A stretch of 64,000 nucleotides of DNA from Lolium rigidum (taxonomy: Eukaryota > Streptophyta > Magnoliopsida > Poales > Poaceae): NCBI RefSeq assembly GCF_022539505.1, contig NC_061514.1, positions 331,063,090 to 331,127,089 of the forward strand, read 5' to 3'. Of this stretch, positions 12,257 to 24,814 are shown one piece after another. The first letter of the stretch is position 1. Every line of letters begins with the position of its first letter. The position numbers were made by a program, and so were the translations under genes. The notes beneath the pieces are model-generated. The model was not told where the DNA came from and did no database searches. It saw only the letters and a program-made list of their open reading frames with translations.

Positions 12257-14725
12257 AACTGCTGAGCCCATCTTAATGGCTATAAAGAAAGCACTTCTTG
12301 GGAGATAACCCATGTCTTTATTTTACTACAATACTTTTGTTTTATATTTGAGTCTTGGAAGTTGTTACTACTGTAGCAATCTCTCCTTATCTTAATTTTA
12401 TTGCATTGTTGTGCCAAGTAAAGTCTTTGATAGTAAAGTCAATACTAGATTTGGATTACTGCGCAGAAACAGATTTCTTGTTGTCACGAATTTCGATCTG
12501 CCTCTCTGTAGGTAACTCAGAAAAATCTTCCAATTTACGTGCATGATCCTCAGATATGTATGCAACTTTCATTCAATTTGAGCATTTTCATCTGAGCAAG
12601 TCTGGTGCCTCTTTAAAATTCGTCTTTACGGACTGTTCTGTTTTGACAGATTCTGCCTTTTATTTCGCATTGCCTCTTTTGCTGTGTTGGATGGATTTCT
12701 TTGTTCCATTAACTTCCGGTAGCTTTGTGCAATGTCCAGAAGTGTTAAGAATGATTGTGTCACCTCTGAACATGTGAATTTTTGATTATGCACTAACCCT
12801 CTAATGAGTTTGTTTTGAGTTTGGTGTGGAGGAAGTTTTCAAGGGTCAAGAGAGGAGGATGATATACTATGATCAAGAAGAGTGAAGAGTCTAAGCTTGG
12901 GGATGCCCCCGTGGTTCATCCCTGCATATTTCAAGAAGACTCAAGCATCTAAGCTAAGGGATGCCCAAGGCATCCCCTTCTTCATCGACAACTTATCAGG
13001 TCACTTCTCTTGAAACTATATTTTTATTCAGTCACATCTTATGTACTTTACTTGGAGCGTCTGTGTGCTTTTATTTTTGTTTTGTTATTTTCATTCTCTG
13101 AATAAATACATGTTTGTGTGGGAGAGAGACACGCTCCGCTGTTTCGTATGAACACATGTGTTCTTAGCTTTACTTTTAATGTTCATGGCGAAGGTTGAAA
13201 CTGCTTCGTTAATTGTTATATGGTTGGAAACGGGAAATGCTACATGTAGTAATTGATAAAATGTCTTGGATAATTTGATACTTGGCAATTGTTGTGCTCA
13301 TGTTTAAGCTCTTGCATCATATACTTTGCACCCATTAATGAAGAAATACATAGAGCTTGCTAAAATTTGGTTTGCATAATTGGTCTCTCTAAGGTCTAGA
13401 TAATTCCTAGTAAAGAGTTTGAACAACAAGGAAGACGGTGTAGAGTCTTATAATGTTTACAATATGTCTTTTATGTGAGTTTTGCTGCACCGGTTCATCC
13501 TTGTGTTTGTTTGAAATAACCTTGCTAGCATAAGCCTTGTATCGAGAGGGAATACTTCTCATGCATCCAAAATCCTTGAGCCAACCACTATGCCATTTGT
13601 GTCCACCATACCTACCTACTACATGGTATTTCTCCGCCATTCCAAAGTAAATTGCTTGAGTGCTACCTTTAAATAATTCAAAATTTATCACCTCCGATTT
13701 GTGTCAATGTTTTATAGCTCATGAGGAAGTATGTGGTGTTTATCTTTCATTCTTGTTGGGCAACTTTCACCAATGGACTAGTGGCTTCATCCGCTTATCC
13801 AATAATTTTGCAAAAAGAGCTGGCGCGGGGTTCCCGACCCCCAATTAATCAACCTTCATTAATAATTATCTTCACATGTTTTGCTCTGATTCATCAGTAA
13901 GCAACTTAATTTTGCAAATAGACACTCCTTCATGGTATGTGAATGTTGGAAGGCACCCGAGGATTCGGTTAGCCATGGCTTGTGTAAGCAAAAGGTTGGG
14001 AGGAGTGTCATCCATAAATAAACTAAAATACATGTGTAAACAAAAGAGAAGAGGGATGATCTACCTTGCTTTGGTAGAGATAACGTCCTTCATGGGAGCC
14101 GCTCTTTGAAGGTTTGTCCGGCAAGGGGGTTAGAGTGCCCACTACCATTCGTTGACAACAACAAACACCTCTCAAAATTTTACTTTTATGCTCTCTTTAT
14201 GTTTTCAAAACCAAAGCTCTAGCACAAATATAGCAATCAATGCTTCCCTCTGCGAAGGGCCATTCTTTTACCTTTTATGTTGAGTCGGTTCACCTATCTC
14301 TCTCCACCTCAAGAAGCAAACACTTGTGTGAACTGTGCATTGATTCCTACATACTTGCATATTGCACTTGTTATATTACTTTGCATTGACAAGTATCCAT
14401 GAGATATACATGTTATAAGTTGAATGCAACCGCTGAAACTTAATCTTCCTTTGTGTTGCTTCAATACCTTTACTATGAATTTATTGCTTTATGAGTTAAC
14501 TCTTATGCAAGACTTATTGATGCTTGTCTTGAAAGTACTATTCATGAAAAAGTCTTTGCTTTATGATTCAGTTGTTTACTCATGTCATTACCATTGTTTT
14601 GATCGCTGCATTCATTACATATGCTTACAATAGTATGATCAAGGTTATGATGGCATGTCACTCCAGAAATTATCTTTGTTATTGTTTACCTGCTCGGGAC
14701 GAGCAGAAACTAAGCTTGGGGATGC
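12257..14725 (+). other. Non-coding 3' internal region of family A
   Basis: About 2.5 kb with no long ORF. It contains repeated AAGCTTGGGGATGC-type segments (near 12892 and 14711). Its reverse complement matches 16580-19140 in family B and 45161-47600 in the second family-A copy, so it is the most shared module of this group. It ends in the purine-rich tract used for plus-strand priming. Confidence 0.8.
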
Positions 14726-14982
14726 TGATACGTCTCCGACGTATCGATAATTTCTTATATTCCATGCCACATTATTGATGATATCTACATGTTTTATGCA
14801 TACTTTATGTCATTATTATGCGTTTTCCGGAACTAACCTATTGACGAGATGCCGAAGGGCCGATTCTTTGTTTTCTGCTGTTTTTGGTTTCAGAAATCCT
14901 AGTAAGGAAATATTCTCGGAATTGGACGAAATCAATGCCCAGCATCCTATTTTTCCACCAAGCTTTCAGAACACCTGAGAGC
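14726..14982 (+). repeat. Family A 3' LTR, first part
   Basis: Begins TGATACGTCTCCGACGTATC directly after the purine-rich tract and matches the first 257 bases of the 5' LTR. It is cut at AGAGC (14978-14982) by the family-B insertion and resumes at 21684. Confidence 0.93.
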
Positions 14983-16579
14983 TGATGGCGTGTATTTCAC
15001 ACGTTCGTTGGGCAACCCCAAGAGGAAGGTATGATGCGCACAGCAGCAAGTTTTCCCTCAGAAAGAAACCAAGGTTTATCGAACCAGGAGGAGCCAAGAA
15101 GCACGTTGAAGGTTGATGGCGGCGGGATGTAGTGCGGCGCAACACCGGAGATTCCGGCGCCAACGTGGAACCTGCACAACACAACCAAAGTACTTTGCCC
15201 CAACGAAACGAGTGAGGTTGTCAATCTCACCGGCTTGCTGTAACAAAGGATTAACCGTATTGTGTGGAAGATGATTGTTTGCGAGAAAATAGTAAAACAA
15301 GTATTGCGGCAGATTTGTATTTCAGTATTAAAGAATGGACCGGGGTCCACGAGTTCACTAGAGGTGTCTCTCCCATAAGATAAAAGCATGTTGGGTGAAC
15401 AAATTACGGTCGGGCAATTGACAAATAGAGAGGGCATAACAATGCACATACATGACATGATAAGTATAGTGAGATTTAATTGGGCATTACGACAAAGTAC
15501 ATAGACCGCCATCCAAGCGCATCTATGCCTAAAAAGTCCACCTTCGAGGTTATCATCCGAACCCCTCCAGTATTAAGTTGCAAAGCAACGGACAATTGCA
15601 TTAAGTATGGTGCGTAATGTAATCAACAACTACATCCTCGGACATAGCGCCAATGTTTTATCCCTAGTGGCAACAGCACAACACAACCTTAGAACTTTCT
15701 ATCACTGTCCCAGTGTCAATGCGGGCATGAACCCACTATCGAGCATAAGTACTCCCTCTTGGAGTTAAAAGTAAAAACTTGGCCGAGCCTCTACTAGAAA
15801 CGGAGAGCATGCAAGATCATAAACAACACATGTATAATAACTTGATAATTAACATGACATAGTATTCTCTATCCATCGGATCCCGACAAACACAACATAT
15901 AGAATTACGGATAGATGATCTTGATCATGTTAGGCAGCTCACAAGATCCAACAATGAAGCACAATGAGGAGAAGACAACCATCTAGCTACTGCTATGGAC
16001 CCATAGTCCGGGGGTGAACTACTCACTCATCACTCCGGAGAGCGACCATGGCGGTGTAGAGTCCTCCGGGAGATGAATCCCCTCTCCGGCGGGGTGCCGG
16101 AGGAGATCTCCAGAATCCCCCGAGATGGGATCGGCGGCGGCGGCGTCTCAGTAAGGTTTTCCGTATCGTGGTTTTTCGCATTAGGGGTTTCGCGACGGAG
16201 GCTTTAAGTAGGCGGAAGGGCAGAGTCGGGGGCCAGACGAGGGGGCCACACCATAGGGCGGCGCGGGCCCCCCCTGGGCCGCGCCGGCCTATGGTGTCGC
16301 CACCTCGTGGCCCCACTTCGTGTGTTCTTCGGTCTTCCGGAAGCTCACGTGGAAAAATAGGCCCCTGTGTCTTCGTTTCGTCCAATTCTGAGAATATTTC
16401 GTTACTAGGATTTCGAAACCAAAAACGGCAGAAAACGAGAGCGGCACTTCGGCATCTTGTTAATAGGTTAGTTCCGGAAAAATGCACGAATATGACATAA
16501 AGTGTGCATAAAACATGTAGGTATCATCAATAATATGGCATAGAACATAAGAAATTATCGATACGTCGGAGACGTATCA
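14983..16579 (-). repeat. Family B 3' LTR
   Basis: On the plus strand it reads TGATGGCGTGTATTTCACAC to GGAGACGTATCA. It matches 20085-21683 and the solo LTR at 40995-42595. The adjoining internal bases GCATCCCCAAGCTTAG are the complement of the purine-rich tract, which identifies this copy as the 3' LTR. Confidence 0.93.
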
Positions 16580-19336
16580 AGCATCCCCAAGCTTAGTTCC
16601 GCTCGTCCCGAGCGGGTAAAACGATAACAAAGATAATTTCGAAGTGATATGCCATCATAACCTTGATCATACTATTTGTAAACATATGTAGTGAATGCAG
16701 CGATCAAAACAATGGTAATGACATGAGTAAACAAGTGAATCATAAAGCAAAGACTTTTCATGAATAGTACTTCAAGACAAGTATTAATAAGTCTTGCATA
16801 AGAGTTAACTCATAAAGCAATAAATCAAAGTAAAGGTATTGAAGCAACACAAAGGAAGATTAAGTTTCAGCGGTTGCTTTCAACTTGTAACATGTATATC
16901 TCATGGATAATAGTCAACATAGAGTAATATAACAAGTACAATATGCAAGTATGTAGGAATCAATGCACAGTTCACACAAGTGTTTGCTTCTTGAGGTGGA
17001 GAGAAATAGGTGAACTGACTCAACATAAAAGTAAAGAGAATGGTCCTTCAAAGAGGAAAGCATCGATTGCTATATTTGTGCTAGAGCTTTTATTTTGAAA
17101 ACATGAAACAATTTTGTCAACGGTAGTAATAAAGCATATGAGTTATGTACATTATATCTTACAAGTTGCAAGTCTCATGCATAGTATACTAATAGTGCCC
17201 GCACCTTGTCCTAATTAGCTTGGACTACCGGATCTTTGCAATGCACATGTTTTGACCAAGTGTCACAATGGGGTAAGGAGAAAGCTCGCATTTTGGATTA
17301 GTTGCAAGTCTCATGCATAGTATACAAAGGTCTAAGGAGAAAGCTCGCATTTTGGATTTCTCGCTTTTGATTATTCTCAACTTAGACATCCATACCGGGA
17401 CAACATGGACAACAGATAATGGACTCCTCTTTAATGCATAAGCATGTGGCAACAATTATTATTCTCATATGAGATTGAGGATATATGTCCAAACTGAAAC
17501 TTCCACCATGAATCATGGCTTTAGTTAGCGGCCCAAAGTTCTTCTCTAACAATATGCATGCTCCAACCATGAAGGTGGTAGATCTCTCTTACTTCGGACA
17601 AGACGGACATGCATAGCAACTCACATGATATCCAACAAAGAATAGTTGATGGCGTCCCCGAAACATGGTTATCGCTCAACAAGCAACTTAATAAGAGATA
17701 AAGTGCATAAGTACATATTCAATACCACAATAGTTTTTAAGCTATTTGTCCCATGAGCTATATATTGCAAAGGTGAATGATGGAATTTTAAAGGTAGCAC
17801 TCAAGCAATTTACTTTGGAATGGCGGATAAATACCATGTAGTAGGTAGGTATGGTGGACACAAATGGCATAGTGGTTGGCTCAAGGATTTTGGATGCATG
17901 AGAAGTATTCCCTCTCGATACAAGGTTTAGGCTAGCAAGGTTATTTGAAACAAACACAAGGATGAACGGTACAGACAAAACTCACATAAAAGACATATGG
18001 TAAACATTATAAGACTCCATACCGTCTTCCTTGTTGTTCAAAACTCAATACTAGATGTTATCTAGACTTTAGAGAAACCAAATATGCAAACCAAATTAGC
18101 AAGCTCTAAGTATTTCTTCATTAATGGGTGCAAAGTATATGATGCAAGAGCTTAAACATGAGCACACCAATTGCCAAGTATCAAATTATCCAAGACATTA
18201 TAGCAATTTACTACATGTATCATTTTCCAATTCCAACCATATAACAATTTAACGAAGATGAAACTTCGCCATGAATACTATGAGTAGAGCCTAAGGACAT
18301 ATTTGTCCATATGCAACAGCGGAGCGTGTCTCTCTCACATAAAGTGAATGCTAGGATCCATTTTATTCAAACAAAACAAAAAAACAAAAACAAACCGACG
18401 CTCCAAGCAAAGTGCATAAGATGTGACGGAATAAAAATATAGTTTCGGGGAGGAACACGATAATGTTGTCGATGAAGAAGGGGATGCCTTGGGCATCCCC
18501 AAGCTTAGACGCTTGAGTCTTCTTATAATATGCAGGGGTGAACCACCGGGGCATCCCCAAGCTTAGAGCTTTCACTCTCCTTGATCATATTGCATCATAC
18601 TCCTCTCTTGATCCTTGAAAACTTCCTCCACACCAAACTCGAAACAACTCATTAGAGGGTTAGTGCATAATAAAAATTCACATGTTCAGAGGTGACACAA
18701 TCATTCTTAACACTTCGGACATTGCATAAAGCTACTGGACATTAGTGGATCAAAGAAATTCATCCAACATAGCAAAAGAGGCAATGCGAAATAAAAGACA
18801 GAATCTGTCAAAACAGAACGAGTCCGTAATAATGGATTTTATTAGGCCACCAGACTTGCTCAAACGAAAATGCTCAAATTGAATGAAAGTTGCGTACATA
18901 TCCGAGGATCATGCTCGTAAATTGGCGTAATTTTCTGAGCTACCTACGAGAGAGATAGACCCAGATTCGTGACGACAAAGAAATCTGGAACTGCGCAGTA
19001 ATCCAAATCTAGTACTTACTTTTCTATCAAAGACTTTACTTGGCACAACAAAACTCAAAACTAAGATAAGGAGAGGTTGCTACAGTAGTAAACAACTTCC
19101 AAGACACAAATATAAAACAAAAATACTGGAGTAAAAACATGGGTTGTCTCCCATAAGCGCTTTTCTTTAACGCCTTTCAGCTAGGCGCAGAAAGTGTTTC
19201 TCAAGTATTATCGAAGGGTGGTGCACCTACAGCGGGGTTTGGAGTTTTCTCAACCATGCATAGTATATTGGATACATAAGTTTCAGCGTCTCCCTTTTCA
19301 TTAGTCTTGGGCTTGCTACTCTCATCGAACAAATTT

Positions 19337-19846
19337 TCAGGGAACAAGCCAAGCATAGTTATTTTCTAGTGCATCATTCATAGCTAGGAGTTTGCATGGT
19401 ATTGGTGCTTTGATCTCCCCACCATCATTAGCATTATTAGTATACCTTATCCTATCCATGTCCATTTTTTCAAGGAGACTAACAAAATTAGTATGAGAAC
19501 CAAGCATATTAAATTTAGCGAAGACCTTTCTAGCCTCTCTTGCTAGACCACCAAATTCTCTAAGAAGGGTTTCTAAAACAAAATCTTTCTTTTCCCCCTC
19601 TTCCAAATCACCAAGTGTAAGAAACATGTGTTGGATTATAGGATTGAGATTAACAAATTTAGTTTCCAACAAGCGAACTAAAGCGGCAGCAGCAATTTCA
19701 TAAGTAGGAGCAAGTTCTACCAAGTGTCTATCTTCAAAATCTTCAACGGTACTAACATGGGTGAAAAATTCTTCTATATTGTTCCTCCCAATTATAGACC
19801 CTTATCCTACCGGTATGTTCTTTGTGGTAAAATTAAAAGGAAACAT
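19337..19846 (-). pseudogene. Family B internal ORF (about 170 codons, one early stop)
   Basis: Reading from an ATG at 19846-19844, the frame gives MFPFNFTTKNIPVG, a TAA at 19804-19802, then stays open to 19337: GSIIGRNNIEEFFTHVSTVEDF, HLVELAPTYEIAAAALVRLL, then FLTLGDLEEGEKKDFVLETL and DMDRIRYTNNANDGGEIKAP. It is mostly helical and charged, without a recognisable domain; a gag-like or accessory role is possible but unproven. The stop could be a mutation, or a base-calling error of the kind seen throughout these elements. It is unrelated to the family A ORF. Confidence 0.55.
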
Positions 19847-20054
19847 AATGAAATAAGTAAAGTAAATGCAAGTAACTAATTTTTTTGTGTTTTTTAATAT
19901 AGCAAACAAGATAGCAAATAAAGTAAAGCTAGCAACTAATTTTTTTTGTGTTTTGATATAAGTGCAGCAAACAAAGTAGTAAATAAAATGAAGCAAGACA
20001 AAAACAAAGTAAAGAGATTGAGAAGTGGAGACTCCCCTTGCGAGCGTGTCTTGA

Positions 20055-20074
20055 TCTCCCGGCAACGGCGCCGG
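20055..20074 (-). other. Family B primer binding site (tRNA-Asp type)
   Basis: On the minus strand it reads GGCGCCGTTGCCGGGAGA just inside the 5' LTR, matching family A's site apart from a CCGG in place of the usual CTGG at the junction. Confidence 0.75.
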
Positions 20075-20084
20075 AAAATATGCT

Positions 20085-21683
20085 TGATGGCGTGTATTTC
20101 ACACGTTCGTTGGGCAACCCCAAGAGGAAGGTATGATGCGCACGGCAGCAAGTTTTCCCTCGAGAAAAAACCAAGGTTTATCGAACCAGGAGGAGCCAAG
20201 AAGCACGTTGAAGGTTGATGGCGGCGGGATGTAGTGCGGCGCAACACCGAGGATTCCGGCGCCAACGTGGAACCTGCACAACACAACCAAAGTACTTTGC
20301 CCCAACGAAACGAGTGAGGTTGTCAATCTCACCGGCTTGCTTGTAACAAAGGATTAACCGTATTGTGTGGAAGATGATTGCTTGCAGAGAAAACGAGTAA
20401 AAACAAGTATTGCGACAGATTTGTATTTCGGTATTAAAGAATGGACCGGGGTCCACGGTTCACTAGAGGTGTCTCTCCCATAAGATAAAAGCATGTTGGG
20501 TGAACAAATTACAGTCGGGCAATTGACAAATAGAGAGGGCATAACAATGCACATACATGACATGATAAGTATAGTGAGATTTAATTGGGCATTACGACAA
20601 AGTACATAGACCGCCATCCAAGCTGCATCTATGCCTAAAAAGTCCACCTTCGGGTTATCATCCGAACCCCCTCCAGGTATTAAGTTGCAAAGCAACGGAC
20701 AATTGCATTAAGTATGGTGCGTAATGTAATCAACAACTACATCCTCGGACATAGCGCCAATGTTTTATCCCTAGTGGCAACAGGCACAACACAACCTTAG
20801 AACTTTCGTCACTCGTCCCGGTGTCAATGCAGGCATGAACCCACTATCGAGCATAAGTACTCCCTCTTGGAGTTAAAAGTAAAAACTTGGCCGAGCCTCT
20901 ACTAGAAACGGAGAGCATGCAAGATCATAAACAACACATGTATAATAACTTGATAATTAACATGACATAGTATTCTCTATCCATCGGATCCCGACAAACA
21001 CAACATATAGAATTACGAGATAGATGATCTTGATCATGTTAGGCAGCTCACAAGATCCAACAATGAAGCACAATGAGGAGAAGACAACCATCTAGCTACT
21101 GCTATGGACCCATAGTCCGGGGGTGAACTACTCACTCATCACTCCGGAGGCGACCATGGCGGTGTAGAGTCCTCCGGGAGATGAATCCCCTCTCCGGCAG
21201 GGTGCCGGAGGAGATCTCCAGAATCCCCCGAGATGGGATCGGCGGCGGCGGCGTCTCAGTAAGGTTTTCCGTATCGTGGTTTTCGCATCAGGGGTTTCGC
21301 GACGGAGGCTTTAAGTAGGCGGAAGGGCAGAGTCGGGGGCCAGACGAGGGGGCCACACCATAGGGCGGCGCGGGCCCCCCGGGCCGCGCCGGCCTATGGT
21401 GTCGCCACCTCGTGGCCCCACTTCGTGTGTTCTTCGGTCTTCTGGAAGCTCCGTGGAAAAATAGGCCCCTGGGTCTTCGTTTCGTCCAATTCCGAGAATA
21501 TTTCGTTACTAGGATTTCTGAAACCAAAAACAGCAGAAAACAAGAACGGCACTTCGGCATCTTGTTAATAGGTTAGTTCCAGAAAATGCACGAATATGAC
21601 ATAAAGTGTGCATAAAACATGTAGGTATCATCAATAATATGGCATAGAACATAAGAAATTATCGATACGTCGGAGACGTATCA
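20085..21683 (-). repeat. Family B 5' LTR
   Basis: A 1599-bp direct repeat of 14983-16579. The two differ mainly by single-base changes at CAG/CTG sites, which suggests either a recent insertion plus sequence error, or modest age. Confidence 0.93.
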
Positions 21684-23149
21684 AGAGCCAGCAGAGGGGG
21701 GCCATAGGGCCACCAGATGACAGGGTGGCGCGGCCAGGGCCTGGGCCGCGCCCCCCTATTGTGTCATCGCCTCGTCAGCCTTCCGACTCCGCCTCTTCGC
21801 CTATTTAAACCTCCTCGACCTAAAACCTCGAGACGGGAAAAGCCACGGTACGAGAAACCTTCCAGAGCCGCCGCCATCGCAAAGCCAAGATCTGGGGGAC
21901 AGGAGTCTCTGTTCCGGCACGCCGCCGGGACGGGGAAGTGCCCCCGGAAGGCTCCTCCATCAACACCACCGCCATCTTCATCAACGTTGTTGTCTCCCAT
22001 GAGGAGGGAGTAGTTCTCCATCGAGGCTCGGGGCTGTACCGGTAGCTATGTGGTTAATCTCTCTCCTATGTACTTCAATACAATAATCTCATGAGCTGCC
22101 TTACATGATTGAGATTCATATGATGATGCTTGTAATCTAGATGTCATTATGCTAGTCAAGTGGATTTTACTTATGTGATCTCCGGAGACTCCTTGTCCCA
22201 CGTGTGTAAAGGTGACGGTGTGTGCACCGTGTGGGTCTCTTAGGCTATATTTCACAGAATACTTATTTCGTTGTTATGAATGGCATAGTGAAGTGCTTAT
22301 TTATATCTCTTTATGATTGCAATGTGTTTTGTATCACAATTTATCCGTGTGCTACTCTAGTGATGTTATTAAAGTAGTTTATTCCTCCCGCACGGTGTAA
22401 TGGTGACGAGTGTGTGCATCGTGTAGTACTTGGCGTAGGCTATGATTGTGATCTCTTGTAGATTATGAAGTTAACTATTGCTATGATAGTATTGATGTGA
22501 TCTATTCCTCCTTTCGTAGTGTGAAGGTGACAGTGTGCATGCTATGTTAGTACTTGGTTTGGTTATGTTGATCTGTTATGCACTCTAAGGTTATTTGAAT
22601 ATGAACATTGAATATTGTGGAGCTTGTTAACTCCGGCATTGAGGGTTCGTGTAATCCTACACAGTTAGTGGTGTTCATCATCCAACAAGAGGGTGTAGAG
22701 TCTAGCATCTATCTATTTATTCTCGTTATGTGATCAATGTTGAGAGTGTCCACTAGTGAAAGTATGATCCCTAGGCCTTGTTCCTAAATATCGCTATCGC
22801 TGTTTGTTTACTTGTTTTACCGCATCTATACTTCCCGCAATTTTACTACCATCAACCGCACGCCAGCAAGCACTTTTCTGGCGCCGTTACTACTGCTCAT
22901 ATTCATTCATACCACTTGTATTTCACTATCTCTTCGTTGAACTAGTGCACCTATTAGGTGTGTTGGGGACACAAGAGACTTTTGCTTTGTGGTTGCAGGG
23001 TTGCATGAGAGGGATACCTTTGACCTCTTCCTCCCTGAGTTCGATAAACCTTGGGTGATCCACTTAAGGGAAACTTGCTGCTGTTCTACAAACCTCTGCT
23101 CTTGGAGGCCCAACACTGTCTACAAGAATAGAAGCACCCGTAGACATCA
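21684..23149 (+). repeat. Family A 3' LTR, second part
   Basis: Continues the family A LTR after the nested element, with AGAGC repeated as the target duplication, and ends GCACCCGTAGACATCA at 23149. It contains a clear internal primer-binding-like sequence, TCTGGCGCCGTTAC, at 22877-22890. Confidence 0.93.
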
Positions 23150-23442
23150 GTGCTCGACTGCTAAAAGCTAGGGTTTGTGTTGACAATGATTCGATCCTCT
23201 CTTTCTCCCTCGACTCCTCCTTATATAGGATGCGGAGCCAAGGGTTTCGTGATGTACAAGTTACAAGCAGCGGGAGACTCTTTGTATTCGTCCCGTATAA
23301 TTACAAGTCTCTATTCCTAATATATCTCTAACTTTCATATCTACGCTTTATTGGGCTTCCGGGCTTCGTAATCTTCGGGTCGTGGGCCTTTAGTAAACCC
23401 CGGGTATCTTCTTCGGCAGGCCCATTGGGGATGCCTATGTCA
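23150..23442. repeat. Solo LTR inserted in the LINE, right part
   Basis: Right portion of the LTR that begins at 9446. It resumes with the GTGCT duplication of family A and ends ATGCCTATGTCA. It includes a CTTATATAGG promoter-like box near 23219-23228. Confidence 0.85.
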
Positions 23443-24660
23443 CCTAGGGACTCCATTTTTGGGTTGGGCTTATGGCGACGAAGAAGTTCTTCTTCTCATA
23501 TGGATCTTTCTCCATTAAGGATGGATCAGAAATTAGATTCCGGGAGGATAAATGGCTAGGCAATGCCACACTCTGAGAACAGTATCCGGCACTATACAAT
23601 ATTGTGCAGCACAAGAGTGATACATTCTGTCGTTGCCTAATCGACGGTACCTCGGAGGAGGGATCCTCACGAAGGGGAGAAGAAGTAGGGGCCATAGGGC
23701 GGAGTGCACACGGGACGGTGGTACGCGNNNNNNNNNNNNNNNNNNNNNNNNNNNNNNNNNNNNNNNNNNNNNNNNNNNNNNNNNNNNNNNNNNNNNNNNN
23801 NNNNNNNNNNNNNNNNNNNNNNNNNNNGTGTTGGAAACATTCCCACCAAGTGTGTGTCATTCAGACGAAACCTCATTGGGCCTAGACAAGCATCATGGAA
23901 TGACTTGTTACAACGTCTGGATTCTATCCAGTTGTCGTAGAGGTTTGATGTTCTTCATTGGAATCTTACTGGGAGTGGTATCTTCTCGGTGGTTTATATG
24001 TACAATGCGTTAATCAAACCCGATATCCTGGTCGATAATAATTTGAAAATTTGGAAGATGAAAACCCCCCTAAAAACGTCACCAAAGATAACCTTACGAA
24101 ACACAATTGGCAGGGAAGCAAAAAGTGTGTATTTTATCATTAGGACGAGAGTATAAAACATCTTTTCTTCCAATGTTCAATTGCTAGATCTATATGGTCA
24201 GCCATCCAAATAGATTCTACCTTATATCCACCACGTAGTGTTACAAATATTTTTGGCAACAGGCTTAATGGTGTGGATCTTAGGTTCAAGATACTTATTA
24301 GGGTGGGAGCAACTGCCGTTATTTGGTCGCTATGGCTATGTAGAAATGACAATGTTTTTAACAATAAATGTTCTTCTCTTTTGCAGGTCATATACCGTTG
24401 GACGGCTACACTCCGTTTGTGGTCGCCTCTACATCGTGTGGAGCATCGAGACCTCTTTACGGAGATGTCTACACGGTTGGAGGCAGTGTGATCTGCGGAT
24501 TGGCCCTCCTTCATCGTAGTCGTGTATATTTTCATTTCTTTTTACTTTGTTGAGAGTTTCAACTATTTGTGGTTTGTAATAACTAGATCTATGTGACTAT
24601 GTAGAGTCCGTGTGTAATGCTTTTAGTAATATAAAGCACCCATTATCGAAAAGAAAAAAT
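23443..24660 (+). pseudogene. LINE C-terminal region and 3' end (continuation of 8005-9445)
   Basis: The LINE ORF2 frame resumes as HFWVGLMATKKFFF, then SIKDGSEIRFREDKWLGNATL. After the 100-N gap come HWNLTGSGIFSVVYMYNALI and the zf-RVT-type region, ending near NGVDLRFKILIRVGATAVIW (24255-24330) and RVEHRDLFTEMSTRLEAV. Several frameshifts and stops are present. The 3' non-coding tail ends around AGTAATATAAAGCACCC and an A-rich stretch at 24640-24660. Confidence 0.85.
23728..23827. other. Assembly gap (100 N) inside the LINE
   Basis: Exactly 100 ambiguous bases. The LINE protein reads on both sides, so the true missing length is probably modest but unknown. Confidence 0.99.
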
Positions 24661-24814
24661 ATTCCCTTGCAATCAAGCCAATATTGTACCGTTTTTTAAA
24701 ATAATTTGCTCGCTTTATTAATATATGGCCAAATAATTTGGAATCATCGCAATATCATAAGGTTCTAGGAGCCACAGGTGACATCCTTGGCCTATAGATA
24801 ATGCATAGGGTAAC

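Larger units (their letters stand above)
14983..21683 (-). mobile_element. Family B: non-autonomous Gypsy LTR retrotransposon, antisense, nested in family A's 3' LTR
   Basis: A 6701-bp element reading on the minus strand, flanked by the perfect 5-bp duplication AGAGC (14978-14982 and 21684-21688). The 5' LTR is 20085-21683 and the 3' LTR is 14983-16579 (1599 and 1597 bp). The internal region 16580-20084 has a tRNA-Asp-type primer site at the 5' LTR side and the same purine-rich end as family A. It encodes no polymerase or integrase, only one ORF of about 170 codons with an early stop. The whole 3' internal half and the first 260-290 bases of the LTR are shared with family A; the rest of the LTR and the ORF are unrelated. 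Confidence 0.94.
9546..23149 (+). mobile_element. Family A: non-autonomous Athila-type Gypsy LTR retrotransposon, complete but split by a nested element
   Basis: Boundaries run from TG at 9546 to CA at 23149, flanked by the perfect 5-bp duplication GTGCT (9541-9545 and 23150-23154). The 5' LTR is 9546-11265. The internal region 11266-14725 has a primer binding site matching tRNA-Asp and a purine-rich end (AAGCTTGGGGATGC) just before the 3' LTR. The 3' LTR is 14726-14982 plus 21684-23149, interrupted by the family-B element. The internal region is only about 3.46 kb and shows no protease, reverse transcriptase, RNase H or integrase, so mobility must have depended on a helper. The LTR start and tRNA-Asp site fit the Athila-like Sabrina/Fatima/WHAM group of Triticeae; I do not assign an exact family name. 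Confidence 0.93.

Noticed and set aside
9546..23149. Treating family A and B LTR frames (for example 15512-14997 and 41241-40783) as genes
   Set aside because: They lie wholly inside LTRs, recur in each LTR copy and have no protein domain.
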